The notes beneath the pieces were generated by a model. The model searched no databases. It worked only from the letters and a program-made list of their open reading frames with translations, and was not told the origin of the DNA. Below, one piece after another: positions 1-8,246 of a stretch of DNA of 64,000 bases. Each line of letters opens with the position of its first letter. Position 1 is the stretch's first letter. Origin of the DNA: Saccharopolyspora gloriosae (lineage in GTDB: Bacteria; Actinomycetota; Actinomycetes; Mycobacteriales; Pseudonocardiaceae); contig NZ_CP059557.1 of NCBI RefSeq assembly GCF_022828475.1, positions 4,139,470 through 4,203,469 on the forward strand, written 5' to 3'. The position numbers were made by a program, and so were the translations under genes.

Positions 1-19
1 GCACGTCGCAGGCCGCCGG

Positions 20-664
20 TCAGCTGGTCGCGCCCGCTCGACGCGCTGCGATGGAGTAGTCCAGCGCCTTGCGCAGCCGGGGAAGGGCGACGTCGACGCG
101 ATCGGCCACGGCCCGGACCACCTCGCGGTGCGCGCGACGTTCCCGGGGGCTGAACACGGTGCGCACGTCGCCTTGCAGGGCGAACGTGGCCAGCGCCGCG
201 TCCTCGATCGCGATCCCGGCCGGGTCGTGCCCGCCGAGCACCGCGCCGCGCACCCGCTCCCGCAGGACACGGCCCCGCTCCGGATCGGGAAGGACGATGT
301 CGTGGACCGGGAACAGGCCCAGTGCTCGGCGGCGGTCGGCGGTGATGACTCCGGTCGAGTCGAGCAGGTCGCGGACGGTCGCCTCCGCCGTGTGCCAGTT
401 GTGGTCCACGACGTTGAACCAGCGGCGCGGCCGATCCGGGGACAGGTAGTTCAGCACCTCGGCCAGGAACGGATCGTCCGGAGCCTTGGTGGTGGTCCGC
501 TCGGCTTTGCCGTCCCGGTCCCGGAGCCACCCGCTGAGCGCCAGGTCGGCCACCGCGGCGGCGCGCATGAGCTGACCGCGCACCAGGGCACTGCTGGACT
601 CGATCTTGCCCTTCTCCGTGTCGTAGCAGAGCAGGTACATCTGGTGCGGCAGCGGCTGGTTCAT
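20..664 (-). CDS. GPP34 (GOLPH3/Vps74-like) family protein
   Basis: The 214-residue product resembles the bacterial GPP34 family, the prokaryotic relatives of the Golgi phosphoinositide-binding protein GOLPH3. It shows the family pattern: an N-terminal YLLCYDTEKGKI segment, then RGQLMRAAAVADLALSGWLRD (family consensus: a helix introducing a 'L-L-A-ELAL-G-I' stretch), and a C-terminal helical half ending in IEDAALATFAL...LRKALDYSIAARR. In actinomycetes these proteins are soluble, common in many copies and of unknown role; lipid or membrane association is only inferred from the eukaryotic relatives. The gene starts at an ATG and is separated by about 115 bases from the next gene on the same strand, so it may be its own unit. 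No enzyme motif is visible. Confidence 0.8.
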   Translation of the reverse strand: MNQPLPHQMYLLCYDTEKGKIESSSALVRGQLMRAAAVADLALSGWLRDRDGKAERTTTKAPDDPFLAEVLNYLSPDRPRRWFNVVDHNWHTAEATVRDLLDSTGVITADRRRALGLFPVHDIVLPDPERGRVLRERVRGAVLGGHDPAGIAIEDAALATFALQGDVRTVFSPRERRAHREVVRAVADRVDVALPRLRKALDYSIAARRAGATS

Positions 665-778
665 GTCATTTCCTCACGACTCGGCCGGGAACGGTTCCCT
701 GACGTGGACGAAGATCAGTGAAAACCGTGCCGCCGCGGCATGGTCAACCACGGCAGAAGCCCGGGACCAGGCCGCGCA

Positions 779-2173
779 CTAGCGATAGCAGTAGGAGTCG
801 GACGACGCGTCGCCACCTTGGAGTCGGACCTGGTGGGCTCGGAGTCCGCGGAACTCGTCGCCGTGCGGGAAGAAACCCGGATCGACGGTGAGACCGCCCG
901 CCGGATCGGCGTCGAGCTTGGCCATCCACGCGCCCACTCCGTCCGGGTAGAACTGGTCGTCCCAGGCGCCGTAGAGGGAGTTCGTCACGTAGACGCGGCG
1001 TCCATCGCGGCTGACCTCCACCATCTGCGGTCCGCCGGAGAGCGGTTCGCCGGGCGCCGCCGGGTGCTCGTGGCGGGCGGTAATGCCGCCGAGCCGGATC
1101 GAACCGGTTTCGCGAGGTGACGCGGGATCGGTCACGTCGAACTGCTTGAGCTCCCCCGTCCCCCAGCAGGACACGTACAGGAACCGGTCGTCGACGGACA
1201 GGTCGATGTCGGTGATCAGCGGCGGGACCGCGCCGAACGGTTTCAGCGCCGGAGGCAGCGAATCCGGGTCGGCGGGCGCGGCGGGCACCGTGATCACCTT
1301 GTCCGCCCGCCACTGCTCGCCGTCGAGGTGCCAGCGCCACACCGATGCCGAGAGGTCCTCGGTGGAGATCACCACCCCGGCGAAACCCCAGGTCGCCTCC
1401 GGGTCGTGGGCGGGGCGCAGTTCCAGCACCATCTGGTGCTGCTCGCCCAGCTCGACCCGCTGGCGGTGCGCACCGGCCGCGAGGTCCCAGAAGTGCAAGG
1501 CGTGGCCGTACTCGTGGGCCAGCAGCTTCTCCGGGACCAGTCCGTCCTCGATCAACGAGGGTGCGCCCCACTCGCTGCTGATCAGGGTGTTGCGGTTGAG
1601 GTGCCACCAGGCGTCGTAGGCGAGCCGCTGCGGGCCGCGGTCGGTCTCCCACGCGCGCAGCACGTCGAACGTGGTGTGGTCGAGCAGCGCGATCCCTCCC
1701 GGGCCGTCGGCGCCGTCGCGGCCGCCCAGGCAGGTGAGGAACACCCCGTCCGGTCCGCAGTGCAGCGTGTGCGGGCGGGAGTACCCGGCGTTCGCGGCCA
1801 GTTCCCCGGCGGTGATCGTTTTGATCAGGCTCGGGGCGCGCGGATCCGGGACGGTGTCGAGCACGTGCAGCTGCGAGGAACGCAGCCCCGGTACCAGCAG
1901 GAAGCGGCGGGCCAGACCGTCCATGTCGTGGCCCTCGTGCTTGAGCGCGCTGCTGCACGCGTTCCACCCGAAGTGGTGCAGCTCGTCACCACGGCCGGGC
2001 ATGTCGGTCCAGCCCACGATCCGGCCGTACTCGGCCGAGGACGGGTTCACGTCGAGCACGGCCATCGCGTCCGGGCGCCGCCCGGAGCGGTCGAACGCCG
2101 CTACGTAGGCCAGTTCCTCCCGTGGCGCGACGATCGCGTCGGCTGGGCTGCGGTAGAACGTCGGATCGGTCAT
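779..2173 (-). CDS. SBP56-family selenium-binding protein / methanethiol oxidase
   Basis: The 464-residue protein is full length for the SBP56 family (human SELENBP1, bacterial methanethiol oxidase MtoX), which converts methanethiol to formaldehyde, hydrogen sulfide and hydrogen peroxide using copper. Family signatures are visible: DELHHFGWNACSSALKHEGH near residues 85-105, the SRPHTLHCGPDG segment and the C-terminal propeller blades with DIDLSVDDRFLYVSCWGTGEL and QMVEVSRDGRRVYVTNSLY. No export signal is seen, unlike periplasmic MtoX, so a cytosolic role is likely. It lies 66 bases downstream of the MFS gene on the same strand and may be the last gene of the cobalamin-riboswitch operon. Participation in that operon is inferred from spacing only; a separate promoter is possible. 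Confidence 0.88.
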   Translation of the reverse strand: MTDPTFYRSPADAIVAPREELAYVAAFDRSGRRPDAMAVLDVNPSSAEYGRIVGWTDMPGRGDELHHFGWNACSSALKHEGHDMDGLARRFLLVPGLRSSQLHVLDTVPDPRAPSLIKTITAGELAANAGYSRPHTLHCGPDGVFLTCLGGRDGADGPGGIALLDHTTFDVLRAWETDRGPQRLAYDAWWHLNRNTLISSEWGAPSLIEDGLVPEKLLAHEYGHALHFWDLAAGAHRQRVELGEQHQMVLELRPAHDPEATWGFAGVVISTEDLSASVWRWHLDGEQWRADKVITVPAAPADPDSLPPALKPFGAVPPLITDIDLSVDDRFLYVSCWGTGELKQFDVTDPASPRETGSIRLGGITARHEHPAAPGEPLSGGPQMVEVSRDGRRVYVTNSLYGAWDDQFYPDGVGAWMAKLDADPAGGLTVDPGFFPHGDEFRGLRAHQVRLQGGDASSDSYCYR

Positions 2174-2239
2174 GCCGGGACCTCCCGTGGACGGCTCGTG
2201 CCCACGGCATACCCCGTCGCACGGGAGGTCGCCAGCTCG

Positions 2240-3502
2240 TCACGCGGTCGTGGCCTGCTCCTTCGCCCGGCTCAGCAGCCCGCGCCGTTCCATGAGCGCC
2301 GTTCCCGCGGCGCCCGCCAAACCGACCAGCAGCAACGCCAGCCACGGCAGCCACCGCACACCCGGCTCGGCGAACGCGTCCAGCAACGCGCCCGCCAGCC
2401 AGCTCACCCCGGCCGCCACCAGGCTCGACACCAGGTAGTAGAAGCCGTAGTAGGTGCCCGCGAGCCGTTCGCTGCCGATCTCCGGCAGCAGTTCCATCGC
2501 GAACGGGTTCGTCATGGCCTGTCCGACGGTGAACAGCACGATCGCCACCACGACCGGGACGAACGCCAGCGCCGTGCCGAGCGCGCCCGGCGCCGGGAGG
2601 CTCTCCGGCAACGCCGGGGCCGCCAGCATCAGCGGCACGAACGAGGCGCCCATGCAGCACAGGCCGAGCACGATCGACCGTCCCGAGCTCCACCTCCGGC
2701 GGCACCACTCGGTGATGCGGACCTGGCCGAACACGCCGATCACGGTGGACACCCCGAACACCACCGCGATCGACCACGCCATGCCCGACACGCGCTGCGC
2801 CTCCAGCGGCAACGTCAAGTAGAGCTGGTTGTACAGCGCGAAGTACGCCGACAACGACAGCGTGAACCCGAGGAAGCGGCGGTTGAGCACCACTTCCCGC
2901 CAGCTGCCCAGCACGCTCTGCTGCTGCGACTCGACCTCGCGGTGCGGCAGCACCAGCAGCTGCGCGACCGTGAGCACCGCGAACGCCACGCAGGCCACCA
3001 GCGCGATGATCCGGAAGTCCACCGCCAGCAGCAGCGCCCCGAGAAGCGGGCCGACCAGAGTTCCGGCGTGCTGGAAGACGTTGAACACGGCGAACACCTC
3101 GGCACGCCGCTCCCCCGCCTCGTGCATCAGGTAGGTCCGCACCGCCGGATTGAACAACGCGCCTGCCAGCCCGGTGAGGATCGCCGCCGCGAACAGGCCG
3201 GGCAGCGAGGTGAACACGGCGAACAGGCCGAACGACACCACTCGCAACGCGCACCCGGCGATGATCATCGGTCGGCAGCCGAGCCGATCCGCGGCGGTGC
3301 CGCCGAGCAGGAACATGCCCTGCTGGCTGAGGTTGCGGACACCGAGCACCAGCCCGACCACGGCGGCGCCGTAGCCGAGGTTCCCGCTCATGTACGCGGC
3401 CAAGAACGGCATCAGCATGTAGAAACCGACGTTGATGCCGAACTGGTTGATCACCAACAGCTTCGCGGCCGGGGACAACCGGGCGAACGCGGCGCGATTC
3501 AC
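2240..3502 (-). CDS. MFS transporter, riboswitch operon
   Basis: A 420-residue protein with twelve predicted hydrophobic segments, starting NRAAFARLSPAAKLLV and ending in a Lys/Glu-rich cytosolic tail. It has the MFS features of a Gly-rich first helix pair and a loop 2-3 region (LGVRNLSQQGMFLLGGTAADRLG) matching the family A motif GxLaDrxG. The GTG start at 3502 overlaps the upstream TGA as GTGA, implying translational coupling to the PLP enzyme. The topology and context suit a small-molecule exporter for the product of the two upstream enzymes, or an importer of their substrate; sequence alone does not decide this. A longer reading to 3586 is open but would overlap the upstream gene. Confidence 0.88.
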   Translation of the reverse strand: MNRAAFARLSPAAKLLVINQFGINVGFYMLMPFLAAYMSGNLGYGAAVVGLVLGVRNLSQQGMFLLGGTAADRLGCRPMIIAGCALRVVSFGLFAVFTSLPGLFAAAILTGLAGALFNPAVRTYLMHEAGERRAEVFAVFNVFQHAGTLVGPLLGALLLAVDFRIIALVACVAFAVLTVAQLLVLPHREVESQQQSVLGSWREVVLNRRFLGFTLSLSAYFALYNQLYLTLPLEAQRVSGMAWSIAVVFGVSTVIGVFGQVRITEWCRRRWSSGRSIVLGLCCMGASFVPLMLAAPALPESLPAPGALGTALAFVPVVVAIVLFTVGQAMTNPFAMELLPEIGSERLAGTYYGFYYLVSSLVAAGVSWLAGALLDAFAEPGVRWLPWLALLLVGLAGAAGTALMERRGLLSRAKEQATTA

Positions 3503-4602
3503 GAGCGCACCTCGCAGACCGGGCAGCCCGCCGAACCGGCGGTGCGATGGGCGCAGGGATCGACCACCTTGCGCGACCTCCTCCAACTCGTCTTCGTGTC
3601 CACTTCAGACGGTATTCCGTCCATTTCGAATGGTTCGGTGACCGGCTCGGGAAGACCTCGGGCGGCGTGGAATTCCGCGTCGTAGATCGTCTGCCAGTAG
3701 CGGTGCGGGCCGTCGGGGAACACGGCGGCCACCCGGTCCGAGCCCGATTCTCGGGCGCACCAGGACGCGACCAGCGCCACCGCGCCGGTGCTCCAGCCAC
3801 CGGTGACGAACGCACCCGCCGCCAACCTCCGGCAGCCCGCGACCGCCTCCGCGGCTCCTACCCAGTGCACTTCGTCGAACGCCGCGTAATCCACGTTGCC
3901 GGGATGGATGCTGCTGCCGAGGCCGCGCATCAGCCGCTTCGCCGCCGGATCGCCGAACACCGTGGATCCCGCCGCGTCGACCCCGACCAGCCGCGCGCCC
4001 GGACGCCGTTCCCGCAGCACGTGGGCGATGCCTGCGCTGTGCCCGCCGGTGCCGACGCTGCACACCACCACGTCGAGCTCGTCGAGCTGGTCGAGCAGCT
4101 CGTGGCCCAGCCCGTGATAGCCGGTGACGTTGTCGGGGTTGTTGTACTGGTCCGGCCAATACGGATCGGGCAGCGTGCCCATCAGCTCCCGCACCCGCTC
4201 CAGCCGGGCGCGCTGCCAGCCGCCCACCGGATGCGGCGAGCGCACCAGTTCCAGCCGCACCCCGTGCGCCGTGAGCAGCGCGCGGGTCATGTCGTCGAGC
4301 TCGTCATCGGCCACGACGACCACCGGATGCCCCAGCGCCGAGCCGACGCACGCCAGCCCGATCCCCAAGGTGCCGCTGGTGGATTCGACCACCGTGCCGC
4401 CGGGGCGCAGCTCGCCGCGAGCACGTGCGCCGGTGAGCATCGCGTACGCCGCTCTGGCCTTCATCCCGCCGGGGGCCACGCCCTCCAGCTTCGCCCAGAA
4501 CCCCGGGTGCGCGAAGGAGATCGGGGCGTCGACGCGCAGCAGCGGGGTGTTTCCGATCAGGTCCAGCGGCGACTCGCACCGGGCCGGTGCCCGACCCGTC
4601 AT
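3499..4602 (-). CDS. PLP-dependent cysteine-synthase/SbnA-like enzyme with Cys-His tail
   Basis: A 367-residue fold-type II PLP enzyme. It opens with SPLDLIGNTPLLRV, the usual start of cysteine synthases, and carries the Schiff-base lysine in PGGMKARAAY (about K48), the substrate loop ESTSGTLGIGLA and the phosphate-binding loop SVGTGGHSAGIA. Relatives make cysteine, or, as SbnA in staphyloferrin B synthesis, join an amino acid to a phosphoserine-derived acrylate. The replacement of the usual GSxKDR by GGMKAR and a C-terminal extension with C-A-H...C-P-V-C, a possible metal site, set it apart from housekeeping CysK. It overlaps its upstream neighbour as ATGA and its downstream MFS gene as GTGA, so the three genes form one operon under cobalamin control. 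The reaction is not known. Confidence 0.85.
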   Translation of the reverse strand: MTGRAPARCESPLDLIGNTPLLRVDAPISFAHPGFWAKLEGVAPGGMKARAAYAMLTGARARGELRPGGTVVESTSGTLGIGLACVGSALGHPVVVVADDELDDMTRALLTAHGVRLELVRSPHPVGGWQRARLERVRELMGTLPDPYWPDQYNNPDNVTGYHGLGHELLDQLDELDVVVCSVGTGGHSAGIAHVLRERRPGARLVGVDAAGSTVFGDPAAKRLMRGLGSSIHPGNVDYAAFDEVHWVGAAEAVAGCRRLAAGAFVTGGWSTGAVALVASWCARESGSDRVAAVFPDGPHRYWQTIYDAEFHAARGLPEPVTEPFEMDGIPSEVDTKTSWRRSRKVVDPCAHRTAGSAGCPVCEVRS

Positions 4603-5441
4603 CGCGGCGGCTCGTAGGTGTGGATCGTGGTCTCCTCACCGAAGAGCCAGAAGAACGGGTACGGCTCCGCCGACAGCGCCCGCACCGGGCCGCCGAGCAG
4701 TTCGCGCAGCACCGCGGCGCCGGTCTGGGCGAACATCGTCAACGGCAGCTCGCGGGCCGCGCAGGCCGCGGCGATCTCGTCGAACGTGCCGTTGCCGAGG
4801 ACCATGCCCGAAGCCAGCACGGCGTCCGCGTCCTCGATCGCCGCCGCGTGGTCCTCCAGGATCGGCTCGTCCCATTCGGTCCGGCCGCCCTTGAGGTCGC
4901 ACGGGACGTAGCTCAGGCCGCGTTCCCGCAACGCGGCGAGCAGCGAGTTCACCACGCCGATCACCGCCACCCGGCCGCCTTCGGGGACCTGGGTGATCGC
5001 GGCCACCGCGCGCGCCCGCGCCATCGATTTCGCCAGCGAATCTCCCGCCGGAACCCGCACTGGGCGGGCCAGCGGATGCGTCGCGTGCGGCGCGGTCGCG
5101 GCGAGGTAGGCGTCCAGCGCGGCCACCCGGACCGGCTGCAGCGGGTGTTCCAGCAGTTCCGCGACGCTGCGTCCGACGATGTCGCGCACCGCGTCCTCGT
5201 CGAGCGCTCCCGGCTCCACCGCGCAAGAACCGACGGCCGAACCCACCCGCACGCTGAGCACGGTGTTGACGTAGCCGGTGCCGCGACCGGTGTGGCGGGC
5301 GGCCTGCACGGTCAGGAACGCCACCGCGGCCGTGGCCTGATCCGGTTCAGGCCCTTCGGCGCCGCGGAACGCGCCGGACAGCGCGGACTCGATCAGCGAG
5401 TCCGAAAAGGAATGGTCAGTGGTGGCAGGAACAGGACGCAC
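4599..5441 (-). CDS. DUF4213/DUF364-type Rossmann-like protein, first gene of the B12-riboswitch operon
   Basis: A 280-residue protein resembling the DUF364 family ('putative heavy-metal chelation') with an N-terminal DUF4213-like half. The start is taken at the GTG at 5441, since it is preceded by a GGGGAG ribosome site six bases away; the open frame runs further up but through the riboswitch leader. The N-terminal part includes TVQAARHTGRGTGYVNTVLS and LEHPLQPVRVAALDAYLA; the C-terminal Rossmann-like part has RVAVIGVVNSLLAAL and ADAVLASGMVLGNGTFDEI, and ends with SAEPYPFFWLFGEETTIHTY. The family name is a prediction; members are structurally Rossmann-like and some sit near metal or molybdenum genes. 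Here it precedes a PLP enzyme and an MFS transporter in tight overlap, so a biosynthetic role in the same pathway is likely. Confidence 0.75.
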   Translation of the reverse strand: MRPVPATTDHSFSDSLIESALSGAFRGAEGPEPDQATAAVAFLTVQAARHTGRGTGYVNTVLSVRVGSAVGSCAVEPGALDEDAVRDIVGRSVAELLEHPLQPVRVAALDAYLAATAPHATHPLARPVRVPAGDSLAKSMARARAVAAITQVPEGGRVAVIGVVNSLLAALRERGLSYVPCDLKGGRTEWDEPILEDHAAAIEDADAVLASGMVLGNGTFDEIAAACAARELPLTMFAQTGAAVLRELLGGPVRALSAEPYPFFWLFGEETTIHTYEPPR

Positions 5442-5602
5442 GTATCTCCCCGAGCCGGACCGAAATGGAACGAACGAAAGCGGGCTAGACCCGCGGGAGA
5501 CCGTAAGAGTCCGATGTGGACGACGCGCCGTTCCGGCGCGATCCGTCGATGCGCAGCACCACGTACCTCCTCCGGGGCTCCGCGACCCCGTACGAATCGG
5601 CA

Positions 5603-5746
5603 CGACGATGCCAGTGTCCTGACTCGTGGATCAGAACCGGCTTCCGGCCTTCCCACCCGATTGGGCAGTGGCACGGATGGAAGCAGGCTCCCCACTTACA
5701 GTGGCGGGACCGCGCCGGACTCACACCGGCTTCCTGAACACCGTCG
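5603..5746 (-). promoter_or_regulatory. Cobalamin riboswitch upstream of DUF364-PLP-MFS operon
   Basis: Read on the minus strand, the region has the conserved cobalamin aptamer blocks in order: AGGAAGCCGGTGTGAGTCCG, then GCGGTCCCGCCACTGTAA, then GCCACTGCCC followed by GGGAAGGCCG, then GAGTCAGGACACTGG. The ends can pair as CGACGGTG with CATCGTCG, giving P1. The aptamer lies about 160 bases ahead of the GTG at 5441, leaving room for an expression platform. Such riboswitches normally turn genes off when adenosyl- or methylcobalamin is abundant, so the operon should be expressed when B12 is low. Confidence 0.93.
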
Positions 5747-6062
5747 CTTGACGGGTGAGAAGTTCGCAGTCCGGCTGGTGAATGTCAAGGGCGCGCAAAT
5801 CTTGATCATGGTTTCGGCGAGCCGCGGAAAGCACGTCTGCGCAGGTAGGAGAACCGGCGTGCGCACGGCTACGTGCGGAGTATGACGTCGATGACCCTTG
5901 CCGCAACACCCCTCGACGGCACTGCGCGACATCGCGGCAAGGGTCGTGCTCGGCGCTCGGGCGGAAATCGCCAAACGAGGCACCGAAGCCGGTCGGACAT
6001 TCGGCGAAAAAAGTTCCCGACAATTCTGGAGGAACCCGGCCGAAATTTCGCCGGGATGAAGA
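5747..6062. other. Intergenic region with the operon promoter; no gene seen
   Basis: About 315 bases between the riboswitch and the end of the methyltransferase gene. It must hold the promoter of the riboswitch operon and the terminator of the methyltransferase gene. Open frames here are short and do not resemble any protein. Confidence 0.5.
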
Positions 6063-7469
6063 TCAGACCGCAACCGCCCCCGTTTCTCCGCGACCGGCGG
6101 CCCGGCGACGGGCGGTCAGGAACAGGAACGTGTCCGGCCCGCTCGCGTCCACGACGTCCAGCCCGACCGCGTCGAACGCCTCGGCGATCACTTCCGGATC
6201 GAACGACCGCAGCCCGAACACCCGCTCGTGGCATCGCTGGAAGTAACGCTGGAACGCACGGGTCCCCGGACGGTACGTGCTCACCGTGAAGGTTCCGGCC
6301 GGATGCAGGCAGCGCGCCACCTCCGCGATCACCCGGTTCGGTTCCGGCAGCAGGTGCAGCGCGTCGGAGCAGTTCACGGCGCCGAGGAATCCGTCCGGGA
6401 ACGGCAACGCTCGCGCGTCGCCCTCGGTGAACAGCACGCCCGGCACCGCCGCACGCGCCACCTCCAGCAACGATCCCGCCGAGTCCAGCCCCAGCACCCG
6501 CTCCGGGCCGACCTGCTCGGCCAGCACTCTGGTCCAGCGCCCGGCTCCGCAGGCCACGTCCAGCACCGATCCCGGTGCCGGGCGCAGATTCCGCCGCAAG
6601 TAGGCGTCCTCATCCCACGCGGTGACCGCGCGGTCCCAGTTCCCGCCCGGTACCGCGGCCGACGCCGCCCGCAGCAGTTCGATGTGGTGCCCGGACGACG
6701 ACTCGTGCTCCAGCAGGCGCCGGTACGCGCCGGGCGGGGTCGGCTCGACGGGTTCCGGCGGCTCGGGCAACTCCGGCCAGCCGACGTCGCGGTGGATCTG
6801 ATGTTCGGCGCGGGCTCCCTGGTAGGCGCGCAGGGCGGCGGTCTCGGCCTCCCACAGCTCGGCGAGTTCCGCGCCCGCCCGGACCGGACCGGTGATCGAC
6901 GTGAGGCTCTCCCAGTGCGCCGGTGACGGCCAGGCGCGGCCGATTCCCGCCGCACAAGCCGGATCGGTGAAGTCAGGGGTGGCCAGGCAGCGGCGGAGCC
7001 TGGCGGCCTCGTGTTCGTCCAGGCTCCCCGGCAGCTTCGCCAAGACGCGGTCGCGCTGCTCCGGCAGCTGCATCAACAGGTGCAGCACCGAGCTGCGCAG
7101 GGACTCCTCGGTATCGGCGCGGTCGAGCAACCGCAGCTGCGCGTCCAGCCGTGCGGCGAGCACCTCCTTGATCTGGCCCGGCAGGTACGACCTGCTCGCG
7201 TCGTCCCCGAGCAGCACGCCCAGCAGCAGCGCCACCCGAGCCCGGTTGCGGTGCGGCGGACCGGTGAGGACCTCGACCGGCCCGACCAGGTCGGCCGGTC
7301 CTGCCGCAACCGGATCGAGCAGTTCGCGGGCGAGCCGGGCGAAGGCGGCGTCGGCCACCTGCGGGTCGTGGTGCACGAGCGCGGCACGCAGCCCGCCGCA
7401 GCCCGGGTCCGGTGCCGGGTCCGGCTGGGCCGTGACCCGCTGGAGGCCCTGTTGCTCCTGAGCACGCAT
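6063..7469 (-). CDS. Two-part SAM-dependent methyltransferase
   Basis: A 468-residue protein whose C-terminal half (from about residue 265) is a class I SAM methyltransferase: motif I VLDVACGAGRWTRVLAEQVG, an acidic residue after strand 2 (VLGLDSAGSLLEVAR), then FTEGDARALPFPDGFLGAVNCSDALHLLPEPNRVI and GTFTVSTYRPG. The N-terminal 200 residues are alpha-helical, rich in Leu, Arg and Asp, and unrecognised; they could be a helical-repeat partner domain. The ATG at 7469 is chosen because AAGGAG lies eight bases upstream. The gene is divergent from the acyl-carrier-like gene and geosmin synthase across 700 bases. Its substrate is not known; it is unlike the GPP C-methyltransferase of methylisoborneol pathways. 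Confidence 0.75.
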   Translation of the reverse strand: MRAQEQQGLQRVTAQPDPAPDPGCGGLRAALVHHDPQVADAAFARLARELLDPVAAGPADLVGPVEVLTGPPHRNRARVALLLGVLLGDDASRSYLPGQIKEVLAARLDAQLRLLDRADTEESLRSSVLHLLMQLPEQRDRVLAKLPGSLDEHEAARLRRCLATPDFTDPACAAGIGRAWPSPAHWESLTSITGPVRAGAELAELWEAETAALRAYQGARAEHQIHRDVGWPELPEPPEPVEPTPPGAYRRLLEHESSSGHHIELLRAASAAVPGGNWDRAVTAWDEDAYLRRNLRPAPGSVLDVACGAGRWTRVLAEQVGPERVLGLDSAGSLLEVARAAVPGVLFTEGDARALPFPDGFLGAVNCSDALHLLPEPNRVIAEVARCLHPAGTFTVSTYRPGTRAFQRYFQRCHERVFGLRSFDPEVIAEAFDAVGLDVVDASGPDTFLFLTARRRAAGRGETGAVAV

Positions 7470-8180
7470 CGACTCGACTCCTTCACTGTTGCACCAAGAC
7501 CGGCCGTGCCGAACGAATCCGGCTCGGCGTAGTCGAATTCGGGGTGAAGCAGGGAAACCCGGCCCCGGAGGAGAAGCACGGCCCGCGCGGGACACCGTCA
7601 GATCCGCGGAGTCCGAGGCGGGATTCCGGCAAGAGGCGCGTCGTTGCGCCGAATCGCCGCCGGCGGAGATGCGCACGGCACCGGCGAGCGGCCCGGACTT
7701 CCTCGTCCGAACAGGAGATACCCGGTACCCGGCAGTCCGGTGCGGACGCCGGCCCGGGAAGATCGCGATGAATCCATCATGGACGAGCCGATCCCGCCAC
7801 GACGACCACCGAAAGCGTTTTCCTGCGTCCCCGCGTTGAGTGATCACGATCGCGGACCCGATCACGGACGGTCGACCTCGGGACGGAGTCCGCACGAACC
7901 CGGCGGGACGCCCCTTCCACCAACGGGTTGTGGTGCTGGATCTTTCTTGCCACGGGCGTCCCGGCGCTGACACGCTCGGCCGCACACCTCCGGCTCACGA
8001 TCGGTGTTCTCCCGGCTCGATCGACCACCCCGGTCCGTCCGCGGTCGAACTTTCCTCCACCGCGCGAACTCCACGCCGGATCGGCGGCCGCCGGATCGTT
8101 CTCCCCCGTCTCGGCGGGAAGCTGCACAGCCCTCGGTCAAGGGCGATCTTCGCCAGTTCCATTGTGGACAGATCGGAGCG
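7470..8180. other. Long divergent intergenic region, no gene recognised
   Basis: About 710 bases between the methyltransferase start and the small coupled reading frame at 8181. Several open frames cross it on both strands, but they are Arg- and Pro-rich, lack ribosome sites and look like no known family. It should hold divergent promoters; no convincing repeat or RNA fold was identified by eye. Confidence 0.4.
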
Positions 8181-8246
8181 ATGACGATGCTCGAACCGTT
8201 ACCCGAGCCGCCACCCCGGGCCGAACTCACGGCGGCGGCCCGATGA
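8181..8246 (+). CDS. 21-residue reading frame coupled to the ACP-like gene
   Basis: A short frame, MTMLEPLPEPPPRAELTAAAR, begins at an ATG five bases after GGAG and ends in a TGA that overlaps the ATG of the next gene (ATGA). The arrangement looks like a translated leader that couples ribosomes into the ACP-like gene. It is Pro- and Glu-rich and has no family resemblance; it may have no function as a peptide. Confidence 0.4.
   Translation: MTMLEPLPEPPPRAELTAAAR

Noticed and set aside
1328-3685. Long plus-strand frame opposite the SBP56 and MFS genes
   Set aside because: Antisense frame artefact of high GC; Arg/His/Gln-rich low-complexity translation.
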